64,000 bases of DNA from Paenisporosarcina sp. FSL H8-0542 (GCF_038632915.1 NZ_CP152050.1:2511001-2575000), one strand, 5' to 3'. Shown: positions 24,915-33,724, numbered from the stretch's first letter. Numbers and translations: made by a program. Notes: a model not told the origin generated them from the sequence alone.

Positions 24915-27506
24915 TTACCGCCCATAGACTTCAAATTCATAAATATTTGCTGTTCCTGTTTCCGCATAATTTTGCGGCGTTGTAATATAAAGTCTTACAT
25001 ACCTTGCGGTGGATTTCGTTATATACCTGTCCGTGCTGTTCGAAACGTTTCCTTCTACTGAATCTAGGTCAGTCCAGGTAGTTCCATCCAGACTTCCCTG
25101 AAGCTTATAATTTTTTGTATTCAGGGATAAGGTATCTCCGCCTTCTCCAGCATGCTTTACTACCCACCTGCTTATATCATAATTTCCTCCAAGATCGACC
25201 ATCAGCCATTTGTCCCCGGTCGTATTGGAAGACCACTTTCGGCCGCTCTCAGCCGATCCATCTACTGCCTTGGACGGTTCGTATCCCACCACACTTCCGT
25301 TGGCTGTAATCTCCTTATTCAGAACCAAATTTACCGAAGCTGGATCGAAAGCTAAAGTGGTAACTTTTAATGGACTACTGGCCACTGAAACATTTCCTGC
25401 TGTATCCCTGGCTTTTACAGTAAATTGATAGGTCTTTTTTTTCTTCAGCCCTGTCACTTTAAAGTTCGTACGCCCTGTTGTAGATCCAATCAGTTTTTTT
25501 CCATTATATATATCGTAGCCTGTAACACCTACATTACCCGTAAAATTATCTGTAGCTGTATCCCATGACAGCATTGCCATCTTGTCTGTTACTACTTTCG
25601 TCGAGACATTGGTTGGTGCGGTAGGCGCTTGTTTATCTGCTGCAAGTGCATCCGCAGTGTAATTATTTATGGTCCAGGTAGTTACCGTACTTTTTTTCGA
25701 GAAGTCTCTTCCATTTATTACCACCCTATCGGCATAAACATCTAAAATCAAGCCTTGACCTGAATCCTTAATAGCTCCATCTCTCATCATTGTAAAGTAC
25801 TGTTTGTTATAGAAAGTACCCGGTAACGTGAGAGGATAATGTATATGTCCCGTTAAGAAAACGCTTTGAGGATATTTTCCAATTATGTCCTTTAACTTTT
25901 GATCCTGTACCTCATCGCTTTGATAAGGATCCCAAGGATATTCCTCATATACAGTATTATCTAGTGGCTGATGAAGGAAGAGAAATATGGGTTTGTCTTT
26001 ACTTGCATTCTCCGCCAACTTATCGCTTAACCACTTCATCTGGGTATCCGATATATATGCACTGTCTTTATCATCAGTCTCCGTTGCCAAATAGATGAAG
26101 TGGTATCCGCTTATCCACTTATCATAATAAACACCTGGCATACCAGTATGTGTCAAAAATCTGTTTTTAGCAGTTTCAAATCCTCCCATCCACCTTACAT
26201 CATGGTTCCCTAAAATCAAGTTGCGATCAAGTTGAGGATATTTGTTCATTGTTTTCATTAATGTATTATATTGTGCATCTGTGCCATATTCAGTAAGATC
26301 TCCACCAATGCTAACGGATTGCACATTATTGCTAACTGCTTCCTGCAATGCATTGTCAAGTCTGACATCTGCGATATCCCCTTGTACATTTGCATGTGTA
26401 TCAGAAATGGACATAAAGCTGAATTTATAACTAGTATCCCTGTCAGGTGTTGTTGAAGCAAGAACCGTAACATTGATGCTTGTTGACAATGCTACATTAT
26501 CCGGATTTGTAACCCCAGTAGGCAGATCTACTGTTCCCTTTACCGTGAAACTCTGCTCGGTTTTTACGGACGGATCATAGCCTGATGCATCTATATTCCA
26601 GGTTACAGGTGCATTCAAATTACCGCCGTCGGTCACCATTACTACTGTGCTAGGCAATCCAAGGGCCACCACTGTAGGCGCTGTTCCGTTTACTACACCA
26701 GTAATCGCTGCAGGTGCTGTGATGTTTGTTAGTACCTTCGGCTTTATTTCTACTGGATAAGTTACTGTCTTACCGCGTACTGTGACGGTTAGTATCTGGC
26801 TTGCCACTGCAGATGAACTGTTAAATCCGCTTACGTCGGAAGCTCTGACTTCCTCCCCCCTAGTCGAACCGTCAATATAGGTGCCTGTGACTTCCATACC
26901 CGTGACATCAAGGCTCTCTCCAATACGGTATACAGTCTTTGCTGGTGTTTTTGTAAGCTCAATGCTGTTCAATGTCTTTGAAAACTGAAACCAGTTGAGG
27001 TTGGCTACATATGTTTTTCCCGCCGCTACCTTTACTACAAGGTATACATCATGAATTCCTGTAACGTCAGTAATATCGGTTGACATAGTTTTATAGACAT
27101 TCCAGTTATCCGGTGCGGTAGCTGCGGTAGTAAGTGTCCCCACTTTTTTACCATTCGCGCTTGTCGGACCGTCAATCCATACTTCAATATTTCCCCCTGC
27201 ATTTGATCCCTTAACTGAAAGTCTTGCACTAAATTTCGTAGCGCCATTAACGTCGCTACCAAAGTCAATATTGTTATATGCTAAATACTGGTTGTCATTA
27301 GTACCTCCTATACATTGTCCACCATCTGGGCAAGCTTCGACTTTTAGGTAGGCACCCGACTTGGAACTAAAGCTTTCTGCTTCTGTCAGACTATATGCAT
27401 CGCTTGCTGCATGCACCGGCATATAGCCAACACTGGTGCTGAGCAGGAATCCAACTATCAGGATAAATGAAAATAATGACTTGTTAAACTTCGTTAAGGT
27501 AACCAT
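24915..27506 (-). CDS. secreted multidomain metallophosphoesterase
   Basis: The 863-residue product has a signal peptide ending near VHAAS, a CBM6-like module (about 38-182), a Big_3 Ig domain (185-260), another Ig-like domain (262-350), the phosphoesterase domain (365-640) with SDTH, GGDLTEYG, LGNHDVRW, FLHQP and GHIHYPL, a fibronectin type III domain (645-735) and a C-terminal F5/8C carbohydrate-binding domain ending in YEFEVYGR. The order differs from the first enzyme, but the parts are the same kind. It should hydrolyse extracellular phosphoesters on carbohydrate-rich material. ATG at 27506 follows AAGGGAG. A PhoP-box-like promoter and a leader terminator lie upstream. It is GC-richer than its surroundings. 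Confidence 0.85.
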   Translation of the reverse strand: MVTLTKFNKSLFSFILIVGFLLSTSVGYMPVHAASDAYSLTEAESFSSKSGAYLKVEACPDGGQCIGGTNDNQYLAYNNIDFGSDVNGATKFSARLSVKGSNAGGNIEVWIDGPTSANGKKVGTLTTAATAPDNWNVYKTMSTDITDVTGIHDVYLVVKVAAGKTYVANLNWFQFSKTLNSIELTKTPAKTVYRIGESLDVTGMEVTGTYIDGSTRGEEVRASDVSGFNSSSAVASQILTVTVRGKTVTYPVEIKPKVLTNITAPAAITGVVNGTAPTVVALGLPSTVVMVTDGGNLNAPVTWNIDASGYDPSVKTEQSFTVKGTVDLPTGVTNPDNVALSTSINVTVLASTTPDRDTSYKFSFMSISDTHANVQGDIADVRLDNALQEAVSNNVQSVSIGGDLTEYGTDAQYNTLMKTMNKYPQLDRNLILGNHDVRWMGGFETAKNRFLTHTGMPGVYYDKWISGYHFIYLATETDDKDSAYISDTQMKWLSDKLAENASKDKPIFLFLHQPLDNTVYEEYPWDPYQSDEVQDQKLKDIIGKYPQSVFLTGHIHYPLTLPGTFYNKQYFTMMRDGAIKDSGQGLILDVYADRVVINGRDFSKKSTVTTWTINNYTADALAADKQAPTAPTNVSTKVVTDKMAMLSWDTATDNFTGNVGVTGYDIYNGKKLIGSTTGRTNFKVTGLKKKKTYQFTVKARDTAGNVSVASSPLKVTTLAFDPASVNLVLNKEITANGSVVGYEPSKAVDGSAESGRKWSSNTTGDKWLMVDLGGNYDISRWVVKHAGEGGDTLSLNTKNYKLQGSLDGTTWTDLDSVEGNVSNSTDRYITKSTARYVRLYITTPQNYAETGTANIYEFEVYGR

Positions 27507-27539
27507 AAACATCTCCCTTAATTTTTTTTATACGACGTA

Positions 27540-27690
27540 GTTTATTTTTTGAAAAAAGATTGATCAAATCCTTTAATCCTCTCATGTTGACCACATTTTC
27601 AGAATAAAGTTCGATCAAAAAACATTGATAAATCATGATTTATCAATGTTCTTATAAAATATGTACTGTATTCTAATCAATCTTTTTTAT
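27540..27690. repeat. diverged R3-like segment in the leader
   Basis: AAAAAAGATTGATCAAAT and TCTTTTTTATAAA resemble the R3 family of 48.2, 53.5 and 61.7 kb, suggesting that a repeat unit inserted into the leader of metallophosphoesterase 2. Confidence 0.45.
27615..27650 (-). terminator. intrinsic terminator inside the leader of metallophosphoesterase 2
   Basis: AACATTGATAAATCA and its exact complement TGATTTATCAATGTT make a perfect 30-base palindrome, followed on the minus strand by TTTT. It lies between the PhoP-type promoter and the start codon, so transcripts would meet it before the gene. Confidence 0.7.
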
Positions 27691-27731
27691 AAACGGTGCA
27701 ATTTTTTTACAAACGGCCGAACATTATTTTA

Positions 27732-27850
27732 AGCCCCCCTACAGAATCAAATTTGCTTTTCTGCTTAATGGTAAGTGATAAATATTAATAGAGTGTAAAT
27801 CTAATGTAAGCATTATGTAATATCCGATATATTGATATTATGTTATAACA
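27732..27850 (-). repeat. upstream block shared by both metallophosphoesterase genes
   Basis: Counterpart of 7787-7897; carries the better of the two PhoP-type boxes. Confidence 0.75.
27783..27820 (-). promoter_or_regulatory. PhoP-box-like repeats upstream of metallophosphoesterase 2
   Basis: On the minus strand TTACAT, TTACAT, TTACAC and TTAATA begin 11, 11 and 10 bases apart. A -10 candidate TACCAT (27768-27773) follows at the distance seen in PhoP-activated promoters. Consensus and spacing match the Bacillus Pho box. Confidence 0.7.
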
Positions 27851-27960
27851 ATAAAATTCAATCCCTGGCCTCCTTAGACATGTCAATGGCTTTAAAATCT
27901 TCTATTCTATTTAAATACTCGTTACTACTACTTGTTTAAGGTTAGATGCACTTTCCTTAA

Positions 27961-28045
27961 CTAAACATGAAAATAAGAAACGCCTGAAACCCATATATTT
28001 CAAGGGTTCATGAGGAGCATACCTGTAAATACAGAAAGCTAACGT
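27961..28045 (+). repeat. dispersed repeat R4, partial copy
   Basis: Contains CTAAACATGAAAATAAGAAA-type start, then GGAGCATACCTGTAAATAC and GAAAGCTAA shared with 2520-2554; the central part is deleted. Confidence 0.6.
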
Positions 28046-28078
28046 CTTTTCTCAGACGTTAGCTTTTTTCTTTTTTCT

Positions 28079-28110
28079 TATTCAACTAAAGCACCCGTTA
28101 GTTGAACAAG
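28079..28110. repeat. R1 element, copy 14
   Basis: Single form with loop AGCACCCG. Confidence 0.8.
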
Positions 28111-28208
28111 ACTTATTGTAGTGTTGACTTAAACTACGCACTAAAAGGATTACTAAGATAGGATGCATTTACTCTTCTCTCATATGAGTTTGAAAAAGTA
28201 TTGAAAAA

Positions 28209-28243
28209 TTGATACCAAAACTCTAAATGAGTCTTGGTATCAA
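28209..28243. terminator. hairpin after the NTF2-like gene
   Basis: TTGATACCAAAACTC and GAGTCTTGGTATCAA around TAAAT; it lies three bases from the stop of the minus-strand gene. Confidence 0.65.
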
Positions 28244-28245
28244 CG

Positions 28246-28593
28246 TTATGCAAAATGATGTCGTAATTCTATTATTTTCTGATTATGAATTTTGTAAACA
28301 GCTATAGTCTCAGGAGTTGTTTCTTCACCATTAGAGTCTATGATTCCAGTGAATCGCTCATGTACTGACACGAAATCACCTACACACGTAATATTTACAA
28401 CTTCACAGTGTGCGTTAGGTGATGCTTGGAAAGCAGATTCATAAAACTTAAATACTTCTTCCATTGTTAATATTTTGTCGGTAGATGCATAACGGAAAGT
28501 ACAAGAGTCATCATAATAGCTCTTGAATAGTTCTAGTTCTCCTGAATTATAGGCTTTAAGAGACTCAAGTACTACTTGGATCTTCTCAGTCAT
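28246..28593 (-). CDS. NTF2-like (SnoaL-type) protein
   Basis: The 115-residue protein begins MTEKIQVVLESLKAYNSGEL and has the alpha-helix plus curved sheet pattern of the NTF2/SnoaL fold, including FKSYYDDSCTFRY and VHERFTGIIDSNGEE. Such proteins bind or isomerise small molecules; the catalytic role is not readable. Ribosome binding site AAAGGAGG. Followed by a strong hairpin and preceded by an R1 element, standing alone. Confidence 0.7.
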   Translation of the reverse strand: MTEKIQVVLESLKAYNSGELELFKSYYDDSCTFRYASTDKILTMEEVFKFYESAFQASPNAHCEVVNITCVGDFVSVHERFTGIIDSNGEETTPETIAVYKIHNQKIIELRHHFA

Positions 28594-28746
28594 TTAATGT
28601 TCCTCCTTTCTTTGGTATTATAAAACCATTTAAAGTGAAATATTTTACCTTCAATTCTAGATTATATTATTAATTTCTAATTTGCACCAAATAGGTACTG
28701 CACAAGTTCGAACAAGATGTGTCGCACAGTTCAACCATACTACGCT

Positions 28747-28780
28747 TCTTCAACTAACCTGTCCCGTTAGTTTAACAAGG
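28747..28780. repeat. R1 element, copy 15
   Basis: Left-type form with loop CCTGTCCCG at the 3' end of the DUF2716 pseudogene. Confidence 0.75.
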
Positions 28781-28792
28781 TTTAAATTATCC

Positions 28793-29296
28793 CTAACGTA
28801 ATATCTTTTGAAACATTCTTGGTTGATGTTTTTCAAAACCTTTTATCAATTCTTTTCCAAAAATAGTGAGGGTCTCTTCCCACGGGTGTCCCAATAATCC
28901 CCATTCAAAATTGTTGTGAATAAAAAAGTAATAATCACCGTTTGGAAAAATAGGTAATGTCCATTCATCAAACTCACTTTTTGGAAACTCCAAACGGGGA
29001 TTTACCCAATAACCTGGATGCTGCCAATCTACGGCATACATATATTCTATATTCATTCTTCTGTACGAGTTCTTGAAAAACAAGCAATGACTTATCCTCC
29101 AGGTCATTATAAATCTCATCATAAGTAACTGAATTTCCGGACCAATTTAAATACGGAGATACATCATAGGTGATAAATAGATTTGGAACTTCAAAAGATG
29201 GGAAGTTTGATATGCTTGGTTCAAAATTAAATTCATCATAATCCTATCCCATACCTCTTTCTATTCTAATGCGGATAATTCAATCCAATTTCCCAT
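28793..29296 (-). pseudogene. DUF2716 protein, inactivated
   Basis: The C-terminal part MYAVDWQHPGYWVNPRLEFP, FPNGDYYFFIHNNFEWGLLG and EKHQPRMFQKILR is typical of DUF2716. The upstream part continues in other frames: YDEFNFEPSISNFPSFEVPN, VTYDEIYNDLEDKSLLVFQE and, after a TAG, the start MGNWIELSALE. At least two frameshifts and one nonsense codon disable it. DUF2716 is often listed among immunity-type proteins. Confidence 0.75.
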
Positions 29297-29480
29297 TTGA
29301 ATAGCCACCTTTACGATGCTTTTATTGGGTGCATTATTTGCGTTAATACCGTGCATAAGAATGACTACTAGCATCTAATAATTAATAACAGTCCTATTTA
29401 TTTAGTAAAATTATTTAATTAAAGTATAAGTAGCCAATTAATAGACAATAAATATTGTATAATTGGAGGGAAAGATAATT

Positions 29481-29723
29481 ATGATAATAAAAAGTGATGA
29501 TAAAATAATTTATTGCTACAATTGTCTTAAAAGAACCTTATTTACACGTAGAGATATGAACAATAATAGTGGTGTAGACAATCATTGTAGTGAATGTACG
29601 TTTGTTTGGTTTGAATGGCAAAATCGAGCAGTAGAGCGAGAAAAAGAAAAATGGCTTGAATATAATGGAGAATTAGTAAATAAAACTAGAAGGTCACTTT
29701 CAAATTACTCAGGCGTGATGTAA
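29481..29723 (+). CDS. small zinc-ribbon-like protein
   Basis: An 80-residue protein with two cysteine pairs, IYCYNC and HCSEC, about 30 residues apart, fitting a single zinc ribbon, followed by a basic helical tail (REKEKWLEYNGELVNKTRRS). ATG at 29481 is right because the upstream TTGGAGGG is the ribosome binding site. A terminator follows immediately. Could bind nucleic acid or protein; family not recognised. Confidence 0.6.
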   Translation: MIIKSDDKIIYCYNCLKRTLFTRRDMNNNSGVDNHCSECTFVWFEWQNRAVEREKEKWLEYNGELVNKTRRSLSNYSGVM

Positions 29724-29753
29724 AACTGGTTAGGTATACTAACCGGTTTTTTT
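29724..29753 (+). terminator. intrinsic terminator
   Basis: AAACTGGTTAG and CTAACCGGTTTTTTT around GTATA, directly after the zinc-ribbon gene. Confidence 0.85.
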
Positions 29754-29891
29754 ATTTGGCTCTGTTAAATTACGAAATGGCTATCGTTTTTCGTTTGAAG
29801 GTTGAGGTTTTAATAGGCTACGTTTTGATTGAAATATTATGAGTAAAAATAATCATTGTTTTGTATTGCATTATGTTCTATTATGATAACA

Positions 29892-30068
29892 GTCGTGAAC
29901 TTTAAGTTCACTGACATATTGTAGTTTTGGCTTCCAATAATTTGGATTGTTAGTTTGAAGTTAATGTTTTGTCTCAGTCAGATTTATTGGGTGCCAAACC
30001 CTCGAGAACTCTTAAGGAACGAAGAGTTCTTCCAAAAAACACTATCTCTTATGAGATGGTGTTTTTTC
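29892..30068 (+). ncRNA. candidate intergenic small RNA
   Basis: A sigma-A-like promoter (TTGTTT, 17 bp, TATTAT at about 29880-29885) is followed about 150 nt later by a strong terminator. The transcript would contain the hairpins GTGAACTTTAAGTTCAC, TTGGGTGCCAAACCC and GAACTCTT with AAGAGTTC but no open frame with a ribosome binding site. Size is in the range of 6S and other regulatory RNAs, but I cannot assign a class. Confidence 0.45.
30034..30068 (+). terminator. intrinsic terminator of the candidate RNA
   Basis: AAAAAACACTATCTC, TTAT, GAGATGGTGTTTTTT, then CTTTT. Confidence 0.85.
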
Positions 30069-30258
30069 TTTTAATGATATAGTGTGTTACATATAGCTCA
30101 GTGGGTGGCTTTCTTCTTTGTTTTTTACTCCGAGTGACCAAAAATAATAGCCCTTCCACAAAACACTTAACCCGTTCAATTATCTGGAACAAAATCTAAA
30201 TTAAACATACAAAAAGAGCCCAAATTCGCATATAAATTGGGCCTAAGCATCCTATCGA

Positions 30259-31020
30259 TTAGTCAATTGCATGTACTAAAGGCCACATGCGGACCTCTAT
30301 TTTTTTTGAGAAATGCAAGATAGGCTGGCCACTTTCAACTTGAATTCCCTGGCTGGATAATACCGTGTTATGACTTATTTCTGCTTCTGCGTGCTGAAGC
30401 ATCCATGGTTGATGCAAAATATCACATCGTAAGGGTACTCCCCTTTTGTTCAGTGTATATAAACAATAGCGCTCGGACATCCATTCATCAAAAGTGCCTT
30501 TAGCTGCGTGAAACGGTTCAGAAATTGGCCAATAGCTACAGAGCAATTTTGAATTATCGTCACTTAGTCTCCTGCTTTCATATTCAACGGTAGGTCCATT
30601 ATGCTTCACCACAATATCAGCATATAAATATGGTAAGTGGTAAAATGTTTTAGCCGTCTTTATTGCAAGCAAATTGGTAGCATCCAGACTAAAAAAGTAA
30701 ATGCCTGGCTTACCATCAATAGTTACATACGTTCGGACGTTGAGCTCAGGAAAGCGATTAGTACCAGGCAGAGGCGGCAAGCCTCGTAATCGTATGCCAG
30801 TCATATGAAATGGAACTACACCTATCCAGCCCATATCATTAAAAGAGTCTATCGCTAGCACATCGGGTACTAGTCTTCGTAACACCTCAAGTTTAATAGG
30901 ATAGTGGGCAAATAAAAGGTCGTTCCAAGTCTGCTTCATCGTCCATGGTAAATGTGGTAGTGGCCATTGGCGATGACTGTCGTCCCATCGGGTTATTTTC
31001 GAGTCAATATTTTCTCCCAT
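30259..31020 (-). CDS. DUF2071 family protein (YqjF-like)
   Basis: The 253-residue protein matches the DUF2071/YqjF family in length and in conserved blocks: LLFAHYPIKLEVLRRLVP near the N-terminus, WIGVVPFHMTGIRLRGLP, FPELNVRTYVTIDGKPGIYF and FSLDA. The fold is acetoacetate-decarboxylase-like, but the biochemical role is not established. I choose ATG at 31020, with GGTGG upstream, over an ATG 27 bases earlier without a ribosome binding site. A terminator-like hairpin (30213-30243) follows. Confidence 0.8.
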   Translation of the reverse strand: MGENIDSKITRWDDSHRQWPLPHLPWTMKQTWNDLLFAHYPIKLEVLRRLVPDVLAIDSFNDMGWIGVVPFHMTGIRLRGLPPLPGTNRFPELNVRTYVTIDGKPGIYFFSLDATNLLAIKTAKTFYHLPYLYADIVVKHNGPTVEYESRRLSDDNSKLLCSYWPISEPFHAAKGTFDEWMSERYCLYTLNKRGVPLRCDILHQPWMLQHAEAEISHNTVLSSQGIQVESGQPILHFSKKIEVRMWPLVHAID

Positions 31021-31574
31021 AACTAATCCACCGCTCTTCACCATCATTTACAAATGTAACTATTCTGCTACAGTTATCTCAATTAGAAAATCCTTGTTCT
31101 TACTTTAATAAAAAAGTGCAGTACACCTTACTTTTCCATAAAAATCGATGAATTGATTAGCCTTTTATATAATAGATCAAACCTAATAAAAATAAGAGGT
31201 TCAATAAAAAAGTCCCCAAAATGTGGAATCTTCTAGGGCATATAACCTTGCCCAGCACCTGCTGCACCCCAAGCAAAAAATCTCATCACGATTAACCTAC
31301 CTCCATGTTATGCTTCGAAAGTTTAGTTAGTATTAGGAATCTGGAGTTAATTATACTTAAATAAATTAACTTCATCTTGCTGTTATATGCATATTGTATG
31401 GAAGTAATCGAATTAATTACAGCTAACCTCCACTCCTCCTCTGTTTTATGATTTATTAAGGAAGAGATTAAGAATGTTATTGATTAGTATTTTTATTGAA
31501 CTGTCTTATCTCTTTTTTTTTTATAGAGGGAATAAGAATACCAAGCAGTTTATCGTTAACAATATTTTTATAAA
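31021..31574. other. 550-bp gap, no supported gene
   Basis: AT-rich sequence. The only frame with a convincing ribosome binding site is the 17-codon ORF at 31233-31286. Confidence 0.4.
31233..31286 (-). CDS. possible 17-residue ORF
   Basis: TGGAGG precedes GTG-ATG and a frame MRFFAWGAAGAGQGYMP ending in TAG. It may be a micropeptide or the first codons of a lost gene. Confidence 0.25.
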   Translation of the reverse strand: MRFFAWGAAGAGQGYMP

Positions 31575-31810
31575 ATGATGATACACCAATAGATGGAGAG
31601 CCATTTCGCGTATTACACATTTCAGATATGCATCTTGAAAATATATCTGTTTTACCTTCTTAACTTTCTTCAATTCTGAATAATCAACCCATAGATTTAA
31701 TTACTTTGACGCGTGATTTCCTAGATCGTGAGCGTACGATACCAAAACCACTGCCTTATTTACAAGTTTTGAATTTTATGGGCTTCGCATACTTTTCAGA
31801 ATTCAGGAAG
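31575..31810 (+). pseudogene. YkuE/YaeI-like metallophosphoesterase remnant
   Basis: The plus strand reads TPIDGEPFRVLHISDMHLEN, ISVLPS, a TAA, then LSSILNNQPIDLITLTRDFL and DRERTIPKPLPYLQVLNF. The motif HISDMH is intact and TGDF has become TRDF. One nonsense codon and loss of everything after about residue 75 mark a dead gene, cut where the minus-strand cyclase-family gene ends. Confidence 0.65.
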
Positions 31811-31814
31811 GGCT

Positions 31815-32501
31815 TTATTCTTCAACTTCAACGACGATATTGACGATAGAGGCATCGTGATCTTTGATGCGAAGCGGTGCTGTAAAGGCAGAAATGAGCT
31901 TTTTGCCGATCAATGGCTCTGGATTGATGTCTTCATAGATGAGCATCGTCGGTTCTTCATACTTTTCATGATCCAAGAAGGCATGGTGCACAAAATAGCC
32001 GTTTCCTTTTGCTTCTGTCAGGTTTTCAATGCTCAACGTATCAATGGCCACAGCTTTGCAGTTAGGCAATTTTGTTCGGATATATTCGGCGGCTTCCGGG
32101 GAGACAGCCGGGAAATTATTGGCGTATTTCTCGAAATCCGTATCCCGGTGTTTCCAATGACTCGTATTGAAGATTAGAATATCTGCTTCGTTCAGCTCTT
32201 CATATTCCTCTAACTTTTCAATGGTGATAAAGCCGTTAGGGCCTACCGGGCAATCGATTACCAAAGGCTTCCGATAGATAAAATCTTCAATAGGAATAGC
32301 GTCTATTCCCTTGCCATTATTCAAATGATGTCGCGGGGCATCAACATGGGTCCCGGCATGAAGATACATACTCAATACGCTGCCGTTCCAGTCATCTCCT
32401 TTGTTCAAGCGTTCTCTTGGTTCTAATTTCACATCAGGCAAACCTGGATAAACGGGCATTCCTTCATAAATTGGGTAACCAATTTCAACGTATTTTGACA
32501 T
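31815..32501 (-). CDS. cyclase-family hydrolase (kynurenine-formamidase-like)
   Basis: The 228-residue metal-dependent hydrolase contains the family motif HAGTHVDAPRHH (about residues 47-58), the cyclase PF04199 signature in which His and Asp bind zinc or manganese. Members include KynB formamidases and isatin hydrolases; without kyn genes nearby the substrate is open. ATG with GGGAG upstream. Upstream lies only a C-terminal fragment of an aldehyde dehydrogenase on the same strand, so the gene is probably what remains of a catabolic operon. Confidence 0.8.
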   Translation of the reverse strand: MSKYVEIGYPIYEGMPVYPGLPDVKLEPRERLNKGDDWNGSVLSMYLHAGTHVDAPRHHLNNGKGIDAIPIEDFIYRKPLVIDCPVGPNGFITIEKLEEYEELNEADILIFNTSHWKHRDTDFEKYANNFPAVSPEAAEYIRTKLPNCKAVAIDTLSIENLTEAKGNGYFVHHAFLDHEKYEEPTMLIYEDINPEPLIGKKLISAFTAPLRIKDHDASIVNIVVEVEE

Positions 32502-32530
32502 ACTGACACGCTCCCTATATTTTAGTTTTA

Positions 32531-32690
32531 TTAGATCCCATATTTAATCGCGACATTTTTTACTTGTACGTAATTGCTCAAGGCAAGATGGCTTTTTTCT
32601 CTGCCAATTCCGCTTTTTTTGTATCCTCCAAAAGGCATTTGGACTCCTCCGGCAGCGCCGTAACAATTGATAAACACCTATCCCGCTTTT
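32531..32690 (-). pseudogene. aldehyde dehydrogenase C-terminal fragment
   Basis: The minus strand gives FINCYGAAGGVQMPFGGYKK, SGIGREKSHLALSNYVQVK and NVAIKYGI before TAA, the conserved tail of NAD(P)-dependent aldehyde dehydrogenases. Upstream the frame breaks and the catalytic part is missing. It precedes the cyclase-family gene on the same strand. Confidence 0.75.
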
Positions 32691-32900
32691 CAGAATTGGC
32701 ACCATATCCGGATCTTACCGAACTCTAGACATTTTTATTCCTCTTTAGCATCTACTTTTGCATATCATCATCGAACTGTGAAGCAACTAATTACATCTGA
32801 AGTTCCTCTTGATTTTGAATGTCATACAAACAAAATCTTAGTGCTAATTTTCGTATAAAGGTATAATATTAGTATCTTAAAATCAAAGGAGTCTTGCCTT

Positions 32901-33344
32901 ATGAGTCAAAGAGTTCCCTATTATGATATTGCACCTGATGGTATGAAAATTATGATGGATATGGAGAAGTACACTAAGCAGACTACAATTAATAGAACTA
33001 CCAGAGAGTTAATCAAAATTAGAGCCTCTCAAATTAACGGTTGTGCCTTCTGTATAGATATGCATACATCTGATGCTCGTAAGATGGGTGAATCCGAACA
33101 ACGCATTTATTGTTTAAATGCTTGGAATGAATGTTCTTTTTATACACCTGAAGAGAAAGTTGCTCTCGAACTATCTGAGCATATTACTCTAATCCCTACT
33201 AAAAGAGTTCCTGATGACTTATACAAGCGTGTCCGAGAACATTATGATGAAAAACAATATGTTGATCTAGTTCTTATTATTAATCAGATAAACAATTGGA
33301 ATAGAATCTCTATTGCAATGGGCAATACACCAACAAAGATTTAA
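32901..33344 (+). CDS. carboxymuconolactone decarboxylase / AhpD-like protein
   Basis: The 147-residue protein has the AhpD core INGCAFCIDMHTSDARKMGE with the redox CxxC and following histidine, then RIYCLNAWNECSFYTPEEKV. Members reduce peroxides or act as disulfide carriers. It lacks the lipoyl-partner genes of mycobacterial AhpD systems. ATG has AAGGAG at good spacing and a terminator follows within 10 bp, so it is a single-gene unit. Confidence 0.85.
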   Translation: MSQRVPYYDIAPDGMKIMMDMEKYTKQTTINRTTRELIKIRASQINGCAFCIDMHTSDARKMGESEQRIYCLNAWNECSFYTPEEKVALELSEHITLIPTKRVPDDLYKRVREHYDEKQYVDLVLIINQINNWNRISIAMGNTPTKI

Positions 33345-33351
33345 CTTCTTA

Positions 33352-33378
33352 ACGAACATCCTTTGGTGTTCGTTTTTT
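33352..33378 (+). terminator. intrinsic terminator
   Basis: ACGAACATC, CTTT, GGTGTTCGT, TTTTT, directly after the AhpD-like gene. Confidence 0.85.
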
Positions 33379-33430
33379 CATTTATTTTGTTGCACAGTTT
33401 GTGTCAAAAGCAACATTACACAGTCATTCT

Positions 33431-33514
33431 CTTATTGAACTAAACTGCCCTGTTAGTTCAATAAGAAAAAAGGCTTCACTCCTTATTGAAGTAAAGCACC
33501 AGTTAGTTGAAGAA
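33431..33514. repeat. R1 paired element, copy 16
   Basis: Full paired form with spacer GGCTTCACTC; inner arms TTAGTTCAATAAG and CTTATTGAAGTAA. Confidence 0.85.
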
Positions 33515-33690
33515 AAAATGCGTTCTGTAAAATATCTATTCTATCGCTGAACGAGTGTGCTGCATGCACTCCTAGTAGACATAACACCCGGATTGGGAAG
33601 TATTCGATTTCATAACTCCATAAGAAAAGCTGCCATTTAAAGGCAGCAGGCTTCACATTTGTATATATACCAACTGACATAATGTTAAAT

Positions 33691-33724
33691 AAAAAAATCG
33701 TCCGTTCTATCGGACGATTTTTTC
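33691..33724. terminator. intrinsic terminator
   Basis: AAAAAAATCGTCCG and CGGACGATTTTTT around TTCTAT; ends the lipoprotein gene on the minus strand. Confidence 0.85.

Noticed and set aside
33483-33680. 65-residue minus-strand frame
   Set aside because: Begins in non-coding sequence, ends inside R1 copy 16, no family features.
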